A stretch of 64,000 bases of DNA from Comamonadaceae bacterium (lineage in GTDB: Bacteria > Pseudomonadota > Gammaproteobacteria > Burkholderiales > Burkholderiaceae_C), in contig JAAFJC010000005.1 of NCBI GenBank assembly GCA_013297925.1, positions 1 to 64,000 on the forward strand, given 5' to 3'. Below are positions 52,705 to 61,877 of this stretch, one piece after another (position 1 is the stretch's first letter; every line of letters starts with the position of its first letter). The notes under the pieces are model-generated. The model ran no database searches. It had not been told where the DNA came from and saw only the letters and a program-made list of their open reading frames with translations. The translations under genes were made by a program, and so were the position numbers.

Positions 52705-54462
52705 ATGCCACCACGCATAACTCGCCTTAAGGTCACCAACTTCAAAGGGTTTAGCTCATATACAGTTGTCATCAAGGACATGAACGTACTTGTTGGCGCG
52801 AACAATGCTGGCAAATCTTCAATACTTGATGCCTTTCGTGCGTTATCAGGGGCTTTCCGATACGCACGAACTCGACTACCTGAGAGATTAAGAAATCACG
52901 ATGGGCAACTCATCTACGGCTACAAAATCCCTGAATCGAGTATCCCAGTCAATCCACAAAACCTCCAGACCGACTACTCTGATGCGCCTTCGGTTTTAGA
53001 GTTTTTTATCGAGGGCGGAGAGATTATTCGTCTGTATTTATCCAAATCGCTTAGCCCCGTTCTATGTTTCGATTCACAAAGAAAAATCACCTCACTTATA
53101 AAACTTAAAGAATCTTTTCCTACGCTAATTGCAGTTGTACCAACTCTAGGCCCTTTCGAAGAGCAAGAAGAGTTACTTAATAAAGAGTATGTGGAGCGGT
53201 GGGCCTCCACCAGACGAGGTCATCGACTTTTCAGGAATTATTGGTTAAATCAACCAGCTACTGTTTTTGAAGAATTTAAAGCTCGATTGGAAGCAACTTG
53301 GAATGGGATGACCGTATTACGCCCCGAAGTAGATTTTTCAAGCAAAGATGTCCGCATGTTTGCCAAAGAAGGACGGATCGATCGAGAAGTTAGTTGGGCT
53401 GGTTTTGGCTTTCAAGTTTGGATGCAAATCTTGACTCACCTATTGAGTGCGCAAAGCGCATCAGTTTTGATAATTGATGAGCCAGAGGTCTATTTGCATC
53501 CAGATTTGCAACATAAACTCTTTGCACTATTAAGTGGCATGAATTGCCAAGTAATACTAGCAACTCACTCCATAGAGATTATTAACGATGCTGATGCAGA
53601 CGATCTTGTAGTGATCAATAAATCTAATCGCCACGCTAAGCGCTTAGGTGATATTGACAGTATTCAAAATGTGATCCAAGGCCTTGGGTCTACTCAAAAT
53701 ATTGTTCTCTCGCGGTTGTCGGCAAGCAAGAGAATGTTGTTCTTCGAAGGACAAGATTTCCGTTTAGTTAGAAAAATTGCTGCGAAACTTGGGCTTCAAA
53801 ACTTAAACGCTGCAAGCGATTTGCATGTCGTTCAAGTTGGCGGATTCACTCAAGCACATAAAGTTGAAAATGTATCGTGGACTTTCAAGCAAATTCTTCA
53901 GACAAACATTGACGTAGCCGCACTATTCGATAAAGACTATCGCTGCAAAGAAGAAAACGACGTTTTTCTCACCAAACTACGTAACCACGTTCCATCAACT
54001 TTTCTTCTTGATCGTAAGGAAATCGAAAACTACCTTTTGGACATAGTTGCCATCGAAAAGGCAATTAATGATCGCCTTCGAGAGCGCGATCGTGAGCCTG
54101 TAGACGCCACTTATGTCACAAGCTTGATTGAAGCAGTCACGGCATCATTCAAAAGCGAAGTTGGTGCTCAAGTTGCAGCTCACAAAAGTCGTTATCTGCA
54201 AAACTCTGGAACCAAAAACGACATATCAACCATTATTACCACTTCACTAAGTCAATTTGACAAAGACTGGACTGATATAAGCAATAGGTTGGCACTGATT
54301 CCCGGAAAAAGCGCGCTAGCTGAAATCAACAGAGCACTACAAAAAGATCTTCAAATTAACATCACCGAATCTGGCATCGTAAAGTATTTAACAGCAGCAA
54401 GCGTTGGGGAGCAGTTTGTCGCAATCTTGTCGGCACTTGACAAATTCTCAAAACCTTCATGA
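52705..54462 (+). CDS. OLD-family ATPase with TOPRIM domain (class 1 OLD nuclease-like)
   Basis: This 585-residue protein has an ABC-type ATPase domain: Walker A GANNAGKSS at 31-39, Walker B VLIIDEPE with Asp258 and Glu259, and switch histidine LATHS at 286-289. A C-terminal TOPRIM-like domain follows, with Glu348 in LFFEGQDFRLV and Asp409-Lys-Asp411 in ALFDKDYR, then LLDRKEIENYLL. This is the layout of OLD nucleases, several of which act in phage defence. It has markedly lower GC and different codon use than dcd and the genes beyond 55 kb, suggesting acquisition. No partner helicase (GajB-like) is seen, so it would be a solitary class 1 OLD. DNA target and role are unknown. Confidence 0.85.
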   Translation: MPPRITRLKVTNFKGFSSYTVVIKDMNVLVGANNAGKSSILDAFRALSGAFRYARTRLPERLRNHDGQLIYGYKIPESSIPVNPQNLQTDYSDAPSVLEFFIEGGEIIRLYLSKSLSPVLCFDSQRKITSLIKLKESFPTLIAVVPTLGPFEEQEELLNKEYVERWASTRRGHRLFRNYWLNQPATVFEEFKARLEATWNGMTVLRPEVDFSSKDVRMFAKEGRIDREVSWAGFGFQVWMQILTHLLSAQSASVLIIDEPEVYLHPDLQHKLFALLSGMNCQVILATHSIEIINDADADDLVVINKSNRHAKRLGDIDSIQNVIQGLGSTQNIVLSRLSASKRMLFFEGQDFRLVRKIAAKLGLQNLNAASDLHVVQVGGFTQAHKVENVSWTFKQILQTNIDVAALFDKDYRCKEENDVFLTKLRNHVPSTFLLDRKEIENYLLDIVAIEKAINDRLRERDREPVDATYVTSLIEAVTASFKSEVGAQVAAHKSRYLQNSGTKNDISTIITTSLSQFDKDWTDISNRLALIPGKSALAEINRALQKDLQINITESGIVKYLTAASVGEQFVAILSALDKFSKPS

Positions 54463-54539
54463 CTCCATTGATTTGAGGATTTCAACAGCTCGCAACCTAT
54501 CGAACCAAGTTTTGCAGTGTTTCACCCAGCTCAAAATTG

Positions 54540-54845
54540 TTAGTGATAGTCAATCTCACGCTGATGCTTGATCGCCAAAACCGACACCACACCTTCAGGT
54601 CGGATTTCAAACAAAGCGATGTAGCCTGAGCTGCCTTGATCAATGATCAACTCGCGCAGTTGTACGCCATCTTGAAAGTCCGCTTTACGGCAGCTATGCG
54701 GGATGATTTCTAGTTTTTTAACAGCTTGATCAATCCGCTCCAAAGCGGCATCTGCATATTCTGGGGCTGCATCCATGAGAAATTCATGGAGTCGCTTGAG
54801 GTCTTCTATTGCGTCCAGTTCATATTCAATTTGATAACGACGCAT
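54540..54845 (-). CDS. ParE/RelE-family toxin
   Basis: The ATG at 54845 overlaps the antitoxin stop (TGATG) and gives 101 residues. The fold pattern is clear: IEYELDAIEDLKRLHEFLMDAAPEYADAALERIDQAVKKLEIIPHSCRKADFQDGVQLRELIIDQGSSGYIALFEI...VSVLAIKHQREIDYH. ParE members poison gyrase; RelE members cut mRNA at the ribosome. The LRELIID-G-SGYIALFEI and VLAIKHQRE motifs fit ParE-like sequences. It lies downstream of its antitoxin, the usual order. Confidence 0.9.
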   Translation of the reverse strand: MRRYQIEYELDAIEDLKRLHEFLMDAAPEYADAALERIDQAVKKLEIIPHSCRKADFQDGVQLRELIIDQGSSGYIALFEIRPEGVVSVLAIKHQREIDYH

Positions 54846-55144
54846 CAAGCGCCTTTCAAATTTGCTTCAGCCTTGAGTGCTAGTTCGCGCTTTTTCTTTT
54901 CGGTCATATCGCGCAGCATTTGCATCACTTCCTCATGAGAATAGGTTTTGCCACCGGCGTCGATTCGCTTGGAAGCAGCAATCGCTCTTGCGTAAAACGC
55001 TTCGTCTTCTTTGCGCCTTTGGGCTCTCTCCATCACGCTTTCTTCAATGAAGCTGGAGAGTGTTTCGTTCGGACGCAGTGCGGACTCAACGAAGGCGCGG
55101 TTTTCGGCGGTGGTGCGGACGACGGGGAATGTGGCGGCGGTCAT
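54845..55144 (-). CDS. Antitoxin of the ParE/RelE module (YlcI/YnfO-like)
   Basis: This 99-residue protein has a short N-terminal strand and helix (FPVVRTTAENRAFVESALRPNETLSSFIEESVMERAQRRKEDEAFYARA) like ribbon-helix-helix antitoxins of the YlcI/YnfO type, and a charged C-terminal tail (MLRDMTEKKKRELALKAEANLKGA) for toxin binding. An AGGAATCC ribosome binding site precedes the ATG. It would repress its own operon at the palindromic site just upstream. Confidence 0.85.
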   Translation of the reverse strand: MTAATFPVVRTTAENRAFVESALRPNETLSSFIEESVMERAQRRKEDEAFYARAIAASKRIDAGGKTYSHEEVMQMLRDMTEKKKRELALKAEANLKGA

Positions 55145-55157
55145 TTTGGATTCCTAG

Positions 55158-55182
55158 CAATTGCATTGCAATTGTAATGCAA
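55158..55182. promoter_or_regulatory. Candidate operator of the toxin-antitoxin module
   Basis: TTGCATT (55161-55167) and AATGCAA (55176-55182) face each other over a GCAATTGT spacer, and CAATTG occurs twice. It lies 14 bp upstream of the antitoxin start, where an antitoxin dimer would bind. Inferred. Confidence 0.55.
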
Positions 55183-55186
55183 CACC

Positions 55187-56092
55187 TCAAATCGAGGCAA
55201 CTGCTAGCCTAGCAGCCGCCAAATCCCAGCCCGCCCAGCCGCAGCTTTTGAATAGGATGGGGCTGGTGCGTTTCGCGCTGGCCTCGCCGCGCACGATCTG
55301 GGCGAGGGTGGGGAACGTTGAAACATCTAAACCGGCTTGGATCAAGTCGCCAGCCTCATGCCCTGCGTCTGCGGTGTCGACCACGATCTGGCCTTGGGTC
55401 GCGAAGTGTTGGCAAAGCGCAGGGCTGAGCTCGACCATGCTGGGTTTGAACGCGCCCACTGCTGCGATGAAAGCATCGGGCCTTGGTAGCTCAGAGAGCA
55501 CAATTCCATTAGCGGGCGTGCACGTGACGACGAGCGGGCAATGGGCAAGCGCGACATTGGGCTCGTGCGTGATGCTGGCTTGCAGGCCGAGGCTTCTTGC
55601 ATGCGCTGCAAGGCGCTCGCTGCTCTCAAGAGTGCGCGACGCGATGATGACTTCTTGGATACCCAAGCCCTGCGCAAAGGCTTCCAGATGCGCCCAGCCT
55701 TGCACACCTGCGCCGACGATGAGCAGCGGGCCAGAAGGGTTGGGCGCAAGCTTTTGAGCCGCGAGCAAGGAGACGGCGGCAGTGCGCCTTGCAGTGACGG
55801 TGGGGCCATGAAGGATGGCGATGCGTTGGCCAGTTTTCACGTCGAAGACGATCACATCGCCTTGGATCGTGGGCAAGGCTTGCGCGGCGTTGGCAGGTGT
55901 GAGGCTGATCAGCTTGGTGATGGCGATGCGCTCATCGCAGGCAGGCATCACAAAGAGCGAAGCGCCTGCGGCCAAGCTTTGCACAATGCGCTCAGGCACT
56001 TGCGCGCCACCGCCCTCCAGCAGACAGGAGATTTCAGCAGCCAAAGCGCTGTAGGGCAGCTTGGCAGCAGTTTCAGAGGCATTCAGGATCAT
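55187..56092 (-). CDS. Ornithine cyclodeaminase/mu-crystallin family protein
   Basis: The ATG at 56092 (MILNASETAAKLPYSALAAEI) gives 301 residues. The family shows AERIVQSLAAGASLFVMPAC, GDVIVFDVKTGQRIAILHGPTVTARRTAAVSLLAAQKLA and the NAD-binding LLIVGAGVQGWAHLEAF. Members include ornithine cyclodeaminase, delta1-pyrroline-2-carboxylate reductase and alanine dehydrogenase; the substrate cannot be resolved. With the polyamine genes far away no direct link is seen. It is upstream of the toxin-antitoxin pair on the same strand and divergent from the SDR gene. Confidence 0.85.
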   Translation of the reverse strand: MILNASETAAKLPYSALAAEISCLLEGGGAQVPERIVQSLAAGASLFVMPACDERIAITKLISLTPANAAQALPTIQGDVIVFDVKTGQRIAILHGPTVTARRTAAVSLLAAQKLAPNPSGPLLIVGAGVQGWAHLEAFAQGLGIQEVIIASRTLESSERLAAHARSLGLQASITHEPNVALAHCPLVVTCTPANGIVLSELPRPDAFIAAVGAFKPSMVELSPALCQHFATQGQIVVDTADAGHEAGDLIQAGLDVSTFPTLAQIVRGEASAKRTSPILFKSCGWAGWDLAAARLAVASI

Positions 56093-56223
56093 ATTTAGAC
56101 GAAAATAGGGCAATGACTGGTATAAAACCTGCATAGTATGCTATGAAATCAAGAGCAATAAAATCATAGATTCTGTAGCGCGCAGCGCTCACCCTTGATC
56201 CGATCTTCTCAGAAAACACAACA

Positions 56224-57165
56224 ATGACGCAAGAGATTCCGCTCTCCCATCCTTTAGATTTTTCAGGCCGCGTGGCTATCGTTACCGGTGCGGGTGGGGG
56301 CTTGGGGCGCTTGCATGCGCTGGCGCTGGCCTCGCGGGGCGCGAAGGTGCTGGTCAATGATTTAGGCGGCATGCTGGATGGCACGGGCGGCTCGCCCTCT
56401 TCGGCGTCAAGTAACTCGGCTCAGAAGGTGGTGGATGAAATCGTGGCGGCAGGCGGGCACGCTTTGGCCAATGGCGCATCGGTCACGGATTTTTCTGCCG
56501 TGCAAGCGATGGTGGCGCAAGCCGTGAATGCTTGGGGGCGCGTGGATATTTTGGTGAACAACGCGGGCGTGCTACGCGATAAATCGTTTGCGAAGATGGA
56601 GATGGAGGATTTCCGCTTTGTGGTGGATGTGCATTTGATGGGCGCGGCGCATTGCAGCAAGGCGGTGTGGGCGCAGATGATGGCGCAAAAATATGGCCGC
56701 ATCGTGATGACGACTTCCAGCACCGGGCTCTATGGCAATTTTGGGCAGGCGAACTATGGCGCGGCAAAACTCGCGCAAGTGGGCTTGATGCAAACGCTGG
56801 CGATTGAGGGCGCCAAACACGGCATTCATGTGAACGCGCTTGCGCCCACGGCCACCACGCGGATGACGGAGGCTTTGTTTCCTGAAGATGTGCACGAGGC
56901 TTTTAAGCCTGAGGCAGTGGTGCCAGCCATGCTGGTGCTCGCACATGAGAGCGCACCCACGCGAACGATCCTCTGCGCCGGCGCGGGGGGCTTTGAGGCT
57001 GCGCATATCACGCTAACGCAAGGCATTCATCTCGGCTTGGGCGATGGCGTGCCTGAGCAATTGGCAGCTGCCCTTGCGCAGACGACTGACCGCGCAGGCA
57101 GCACCGTGCCAGGCAGCGGCGCGGAACAAGGCGCGAATGAAATGCGCTTGGCGCGTGGACAATAA
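56224..57165 (+). CDS. SDR family dehydrogenase, MFE-2-type 3-hydroxyacyl-CoA dehydrogenase-like
   Basis: This 313-residue protein has VAIVTGAGGGLGRLHALALASRGAKVLVNDLGG, then DILVNNAGVLRDKSFAKMEMEDF, and catalytic Ser in MTTSSTGLYGN and Tyr-x3-Lys in NYGAAKLAQVGLM. The DLGG after the first motif is typical of the dehydrogenase of multifunctional enzyme 2 and related bacterial 3-hydroxyacyl-CoA dehydrogenases of fatty acid or steroid breakdown. The C-terminus (VPAMLVLAHESAPTRTILCAGAGGFEAAHI) fits. It is 20 bp upstream of the phosphomannomutase gene. Confidence 0.85.
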   Translation: MTQEIPLSHPLDFSGRVAIVTGAGGGLGRLHALALASRGAKVLVNDLGGMLDGTGGSPSSASSNSAQKVVDEIVAAGGHALANGASVTDFSAVQAMVAQAVNAWGRVDILVNNAGVLRDKSFAKMEMEDFRFVVDVHLMGAAHCSKAVWAQMMAQKYGRIVMTTSSTGLYGNFGQANYGAAKLAQVGLMQTLAIEGAKHGIHVNALAPTATTRMTEALFPEDVHEAFKPEAVVPAMLVLAHESAPTRTILCAGAGGFEAAHITLTQGIHLGLGDGVPEQLAAALAQTTDRAGSTVPGSGAEQGANEMRLARGQ

Positions 57166-57185
57166 TCGCTTTCAGGGAACGCCAC

Positions 57186-58568
57186 ATGCAAATCATCGCC
57201 TCCGCCTTCAAAGCTTACGACATTCGCGGCATCGTGCCGAGCGCTCTCCATGAAGACTTCGCGCTTGGCTTAGGCCGCGCCTTTGGCACGATGGCTTTGC
57301 GTGAAGGACAAAAGCTTGTCGCAGTTGGCAGAGATGGCCGCTTGAGCGGGCCTGCGCTCTCTGCTGCCTTGGTGCGCGGGCTGCAAGAAGCAGGCATGCA
57401 GGTGATTGACGTTGGTCTCGTTACCACCCCCCTGCTCTACTTTGCTGCCAACACGCTCTGCGAAAGCGGCATCCAAGTTACGGGCAGCCACAACCCGAAG
57501 GATTACAACGGCTTCAAAATGGTGATGGGCGGCCGCGCGATTTATGGCGACGAAATTCAGGCACTGCGCCAAATGATGGAAAGCGAAACCTGGACGCTGC
57601 AAGCCGGCGGCGCGGTGCGCAATGTGAATGTGGAGGCGCCTTATCGGGATCGCATCGCTTCTGACATTCGCTTGAAGCGCAAAATGAAAATCGTCGTCGA
57701 TAGCGGCAATGGCATTGCTGGCGCAACAGCACCTGAGATCTTCCGAAAAATCGGCTGTGACGTGATTGAGCTGTACAGCGAAGTGGATGGCAATTTCCCC
57801 AATCATCATCCTGACCCAAGCAAACCCGAAAATCTACAAGACCTGATCCGCACTTTGCAAACCACCGATGCCGAGCTTGGCTTTGCTTTTGATGGCGACG
57901 GCGACAGGTTGGGTGTCGTTACGAAAGACGGCAATGTGATCTATCCAGATCGCCAGATGATGCTGTTCGCGCGTGATGTGCTCTCGCGGGTGCCAGGTGG
58001 CACGATCATGTTTGACGTGAAATGCTCACAGCGCTTAGCGCCCGCCATCACAGCCGCAGGCGGCGTGGCGGAGATGTACAAAACCGGCCACTCCCTCATC
58101 AAAGCCCGCATGAAGCAAAACGGATCACCGCTGGGCGGCGAGATGAGCGGCCATATCTTCTTCAAAGAGCGCTGGTTTGGCTTTGACGATGGCACCTATG
58201 CGGGCTGCAGATTGCTGGAGATTTTGAGCGCCTCGCCCGATGCCAACAAAGTGCTCAACGATTTGCCCACAAGTTTTTCCACGCCTGAGCTCAATGTAGC
58301 CTGCGCCGAGGGCGAGCCGCACGCGGTCGTAGCGACCCTTCAATCCGAAGCGAAGTTTGCGGCGCCAGCAAAGGTCAACACCATTGATGGCTTGCGCGTC
58401 GATTGGCCAGATGGCTTTGGCCTGATCCGCGCCTCCAACACCACGCCTGTGCTCGTGCTGCGATTCGAAGGCCACACCGAGGCTGCGCTGCAGCGCATTG
58501 AGCAAGAGATGATGGCTTTGCTCAAAACCGCCAAGCCGGATGCACAGGTGCAGGCATCAGCACACTGA
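57186..58568 (+). CDS. Phosphomannomutase/phosphoglucomutase (AlgC-like)
   Basis: This 460-residue protein starts AFKAYDIRGIVP and has the active-site phosphoserine Ser101 in VTGSHNPKDYNG, the magnesium-binding DGDGDR at 236-241, and the sugar-binding GGEMSGHIFF with C-terminal RASNTTPVLVLRFE. It interconverts 6- and 1-phosphates of mannose and glucose for LPS and exopolysaccharide precursors. waaA follows 13 bp later, which fits an envelope sugar role. Confidence 0.93.
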   Translation: MQIIASAFKAYDIRGIVPSALHEDFALGLGRAFGTMALREGQKLVAVGRDGRLSGPALSAALVRGLQEAGMQVIDVGLVTTPLLYFAANTLCESGIQVTGSHNPKDYNGFKMVMGGRAIYGDEIQALRQMMESETWTLQAGGAVRNVNVEAPYRDRIASDIRLKRKMKIVVDSGNGIAGATAPEIFRKIGCDVIELYSEVDGNFPNHHPDPSKPENLQDLIRTLQTTDAELGFAFDGDGDRLGVVTKDGNVIYPDRQMMLFARDVLSRVPGGTIMFDVKCSQRLAPAITAAGGVAEMYKTGHSLIKARMKQNGSPLGGEMSGHIFFKERWFGFDDGTYAGCRLLEILSASPDANKVLNDLPTSFSTPELNVACAEGEPHAVVATLQSEAKFAAPAKVNTIDGLRVDWPDGFGLIRASNTTPVLVLRFEGHTEAALQRIEQEMMALLKTAKPDAQVQASAH

Positions 58569-58581
58569 CGCAGCCATTTCA

Positions 58582-59892
58582 ATGCAGGCCTTCGCGCTCT
58601 CTGTCTATCGCCTGCTCACTTGGGCTTTGCAGCCCTTGGTGCGCCTGCGTTTGAGCCGACGCGCAGCAAAAGAGCCGCTGTATGGACAGTGGATTGGAGA
58701 GCGCTTTGGCAGCTACTCGCAGCCTGCATCGGAAGGATGGATTTGGATTCACGCTGTCTCTTTAGGCGAGACACGCGCCGCTGCGATTTTGCTGCGCGAG
58801 CTGCGTGCGCAAATTCCTGGCATGAAACTGCTGCTCACGCATGGCACAGCCACGGGGCGAGAAGAAGGCGCAAAGCTCTTGCAAGCTGGTGACTTGCAAG
58901 TTTGGCAGCCGTGGGACAGCAGGAAGGCCACGCAAAGCTTTTTCAAGTGCTTCAAACCACGCATCGGCATCGTGATGGAAACCGAGGTATGGCCGAATCT
59001 TTGCGCTGCGGCAAAAGAAGCAGGCGTGCCGATGGTGCTGGCTAACGCAAGATTGAGTGATCGCTCTTTGCGCAAGGCGCAGCGTGTGAGCCTCTTGGCC
59101 AAGCCGGCGTTTGCCAGCTTTGCCGCTGTGCTCGCGCAAACCGATGATGATGCAAAGCGTTTGCAGCTGGTGGGCGCTAGCCAAGTGAGCGTGGTGGGCA
59201 ATTTAAAGTTTGATGTGAGGATCGATCCCGCTTTGCAGCAAACAGGCCGAGCTTTCAAGCAGCAGCTGGGCGATACGCGTGTGATCATGCTGGCCATCAG
59301 CCGGGAGGGCGAAGAAGTACAGTTTTTAGAGCAAATACGCTTGATTTCCGGCATAAATACTGCGGAAAGCGCTATTGAATCAATAGCAAATAAGAGCGCA
59401 TCCAAGATCCAATGGCTGATCGTGCCACGCCATCCGCAGCGTTTTGATGAAGTGCAACGGCTTTGCGAGCAAGCAGGGCTCGCCGTCTCGCGCAGAAGCC
59501 AATGGAACGACACGCCCACGCCCGCCGATATTTGGCTAGGAAATAGCTTGGGCGAAATGGCGATGTATTACAGCTTGGCCGATGTGGCGCTCCTTGGCGG
59601 CAGTTTTGAGCCGCTCGGCGGGCAAAACCTGATTGAGGCGATTGCTGCCGGTTGCCCGGTGATCATGGGCCCACACACTTTCAATTTCCTCGAAGCAAGT
59701 GAAACGGCCCAAGCCGCCGGAGCAGCTGTGCGCGTGGCAAGCATGCAAGCCGGCGTGCAAGAAGCCGCTGCGCTGATGGGCCAGCCCGCAAAGCGCCAAG
59801 CCTTACAGCAAGCAGGAGCGCATTGGCTGGCGATGAGCCAAGGCGCAGCGCAGCGGCAAGCGCAGGCCTTGGCGGATGTGCTGGCTGAGTAA
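58582..59892 (+). CDS. waaA: 3-deoxy-D-manno-octulosonate (Kdo) transferase
   Basis: From the ATG at 58582 (MQAFALSVYRLLTWAL) this gives 436 residues. The family shows WIWIHAVSLGETRAAAILLRELRAQIPGMKLLLTHGTATGREEG, FKPRIGIVMETEVWPNLCAAAKEAGVPMVLANARLSDRS, VVGNLKFDV and the C-terminal DVALLGGSFEPLGGQNLIEAIAAGCPVIMGPHTFNF. WaaA adds Kdo to lipid A at the inner membrane; the N-terminal hydrophobic segment anchors it. Residues about 253-269 (INTAESAIESIANKSAS region) are a family C repeat inserted between AISREGEEVQFLEQIRL and WLIVPRHPQRF. Confidence 0.93.
   Translation: MQAFALSVYRLLTWALQPLVRLRLSRRAAKEPLYGQWIGERFGSYSQPASEGWIWIHAVSLGETRAAAILLRELRAQIPGMKLLLTHGTATGREEGAKLLQAGDLQVWQPWDSRKATQSFFKCFKPRIGIVMETEVWPNLCAAAKEAGVPMVLANARLSDRSLRKAQRVSLLAKPAFASFAAVLAQTDDDAKRLQLVGASQVSVVGNLKFDVRIDPALQQTGRAFKQQLGDTRVIMLAISREGEEVQFLEQIRLISGINTAESAIESIANKSASKIQWLIVPRHPQRFDEVQRLCEQAGLAVSRRSQWNDTPTPADIWLGNSLGEMAMYYSLADVALLGGSFEPLGGQNLIEAIAAGCPVIMGPHTFNFLEASETAQAAGAAVRVASMQAGVQEAAALMGQPAKRQALQQAGAHWLAMSQGAAQRQAQALADVLAE
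59340..59387 (-). repeat. Family C repeat copy inside waaA
   Basis: On the minus strand: GCTATT-gattca-ATAGC, GCTTTCCGCAG, TTATGCCGG. It is in-frame in waaA at about residues 253-269. Confidence 0.85.
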
Positions 59893-60114
59893 GCCCGCCG
59901 CGCGGGGCGCTAAAACCCCGAGCTTTGCAGGGGATTAATGCCGGGTTTCTGACAAGAATCATGCTGATTGAGCCGATGCCAGCCCTGCCCTTTGGCTAAC
60001 CGCAGCTGGCAGACTCGAATCCCCACTCTATTCCTGCGCAGTGTTTTCCCCTGTTGCCTAAGGCTCTGCCGCGCTTTACTATGGCAGGTTGACATTATCA
60101 CTACAAGGATCTTC

Positions 60115-61791
60115 ATGGCCTCGACCAAACTTCTCCTCGACTATATCTACGAGCACGAATCCAAGCGTGCGAACGACATCGTCTTCACGCAGCCCATGGG
60201 CGGCGGCAAAGTGGTGGATTTCACTTGGGCGCAGGCAGCGGACCAGGCCCGCCGCATGGCCACGTATCTGAAAGCGCAAGGCTTTGAGCCCGGCGCGCGC
60301 ATCGCGATTTTGTCCAAAAACACCGCCCATTTCATGATGGCCGAGATGGCCATTTGGATGGCGGGCTACACCACCGTGGCGATTTTCCCCACCGAGGGCG
60401 CAGACACCGTGAAATACGTGCTGACCCACAGCGAGGCATCGCTGTTGTTTGTGGGCAAGCTTGATGCATTTGACACGCAAATCGGCGGCATTCCTGCAGG
60501 CCTGCCCTGCGTAGCCTTGCCCCTGTCTCCGAAAAACAGCTACCGCACTTGGGATGACATCACCACCCAAACGCAGCCTATCGCCGGCAAGCCTGCGCGC
60601 GCTGGCGGCGATCTGTGCTTCATCATGTACACCTCGGGCTCCACAGGCACACCGAAGGGCGTGATGCACACCTTTGAAGGCGCAACCCGCGCCAGCGAGG
60701 GCATCGTCACGTTCACCAACTCACAAATGGGCAATGCGCCCTATCGCGCACTGTCGTATCTGCCTCTGGCGCATATTTTTGAGCGCGCGTGGATTGCGTG
60801 TTCTGGCTATGTCAAGGGGAGTGGCCGCATTTTCTTTGCGGAAGCGCTTGAAACCTTCGTGCAAGATTTGCAGCGCGCTCGCCCCACGGTGTTTATCTCC
60901 GTGCCGCGCCTCTGGCTCAAATTCCAGCAAGGCGTGTCTGCCAAGATGCCGCAGAAAAAGCTCAAAACCTTGCTCAGCATCCCGATCCTCAACAACATCG
61001 TGCGCAAAAAAGTGCTCACGCAGTTGGGCTTGAATGAAGTCGTGCTCGCAGGCTGCGGCTCTGCGCCGCTACCTCCTGCGCTCTTGCAGTGGTATCGCGA
61101 TCTGGGCCTGCATTTGTCGGAAGGCTACGGCATGACGGAAGACTTCGCTTACTCGCACTCCACCAACAAAAACCAGCAAGAGCTCGGCTACGTGGGTGTG
61201 CCTTATCCCGGCGTGCAGCGCCGCTTGGATGACGATGGCGAAATCTTGATCAAATCTTTGGGCACGATGAAGGGCTACTACAAGCAGCCCGAGCTGGATG
61301 CCGAAGTGTTCACCGCCGACGGCTTTTTCCGCACCGGCGATTTAGGCGAGGCTCTGCCAGACGGCCAGCTCAAGCTCACAGGCCGCAAGAAAGAGCTGTT
61401 CAAGACAGCCAAGGGCAAATACGTGGCTCCTGCGCCGATTGAAAACATGATCAACGAAAGCCCGATGGTCGAGCTGTGCTTGGTCTCAGGCGTCGGCCAA
61501 CCTGCCGCTTACGCAATTGTGGTGCCCGCCGAAGGCCTGCGCCCCCAGCTGAAAGATGCAACGGTGCGCGCTGAGTTTGAAGCCGAAATGAAAGCGGTGC
61601 TCGCTCGCGTCAATGCCAAAGTGGCCGATTACGAGCAGTTGTCAAAAATCGTCGTCGCCAAAGACCCATGGACGATTGATAACGGCCAACTCACACCCAC
61701 GATGAAAATCAAGCGCTCCAAGATCGAAGCCAATGTGGCACCGAACGTGGATAAGTGGTATGAGACCAAGGGCCAGGTGATTTGGGCTTGA
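60115..61791 (+). CDS. AMP-binding long-chain acyl-CoA synthetase
   Basis: The ATG at 60115 (MASTKLLLDYIYEHESKRAND), preceded by AAGGATC, gives 558 residues; the frame is open further upstream without support. Adenylation motifs are CFIMYTSGSTGTPKGVMHT, the A5 motif EGYGMTEDFAYSH, GYYKQPELDAEVFTADGFFRTGDLG and KLTGRKKELFKTAKGKYVAPAPIEN. It activates a fatty or other carboxylic acid to the CoA thioester. The C-terminal lysine is in LTPTMKIKRSKIE. The 222 bp before it hold no clear element. Confidence 0.92.
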   Translation: MASTKLLLDYIYEHESKRANDIVFTQPMGGGKVVDFTWAQAADQARRMATYLKAQGFEPGARIAILSKNTAHFMMAEMAIWMAGYTTVAIFPTEGADTVKYVLTHSEASLLFVGKLDAFDTQIGGIPAGLPCVALPLSPKNSYRTWDDITTQTQPIAGKPARAGGDLCFIMYTSGSTGTPKGVMHTFEGATRASEGIVTFTNSQMGNAPYRALSYLPLAHIFERAWIACSGYVKGSGRIFFAEALETFVQDLQRARPTVFISVPRLWLKFQQGVSAKMPQKKLKTLLSIPILNNIVRKKVLTQLGLNEVVLAGCGSAPLPPALLQWYRDLGLHLSEGYGMTEDFAYSHSTNKNQQELGYVGVPYPGVQRRLDDDGEILIKSLGTMKGYYKQPELDAEVFTADGFFRTGDLGEALPDGQLKLTGRKKELFKTAKGKYVAPAPIENMINESPMVELCLVSGVGQPAAYAIVVPAEGLRPQLKDATVRAEFEAEMKAVLARVNAKVADYEQLSKIVVAKDPWTIDNGQLTPTMKIKRSKIEANVAPNVDKWYETKGQVIWA

Positions 61792-61808
61792 TACTTTGAT
61801 CATGGTTT

Positions 61809-61856
61809 GCTACTGATTCAGTAGCATTCGGCGCAGATTCTGTATTGAGTCTGCGC
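61809..61856 (+). repeat. Family C repeat copy between the acyl-CoA synthetase and deaminase genes
   Basis: GCTAC-tgattca-GTAGC, CGGCGCAG, then a diverged end. It lies in the 86-bp gap between two convergent genes. Confidence 0.7.
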
Positions 61857-61877
61857 CGATCTTCTTTGTAAATCTGG

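Noticed and set aside
56140..56195. GCTATGAAATCAAG stretch upstream of the SDR gene as a family C copy
   Set aside because: The spacing of hairpin and core does not fit; could be a decayed copy but not supportable.
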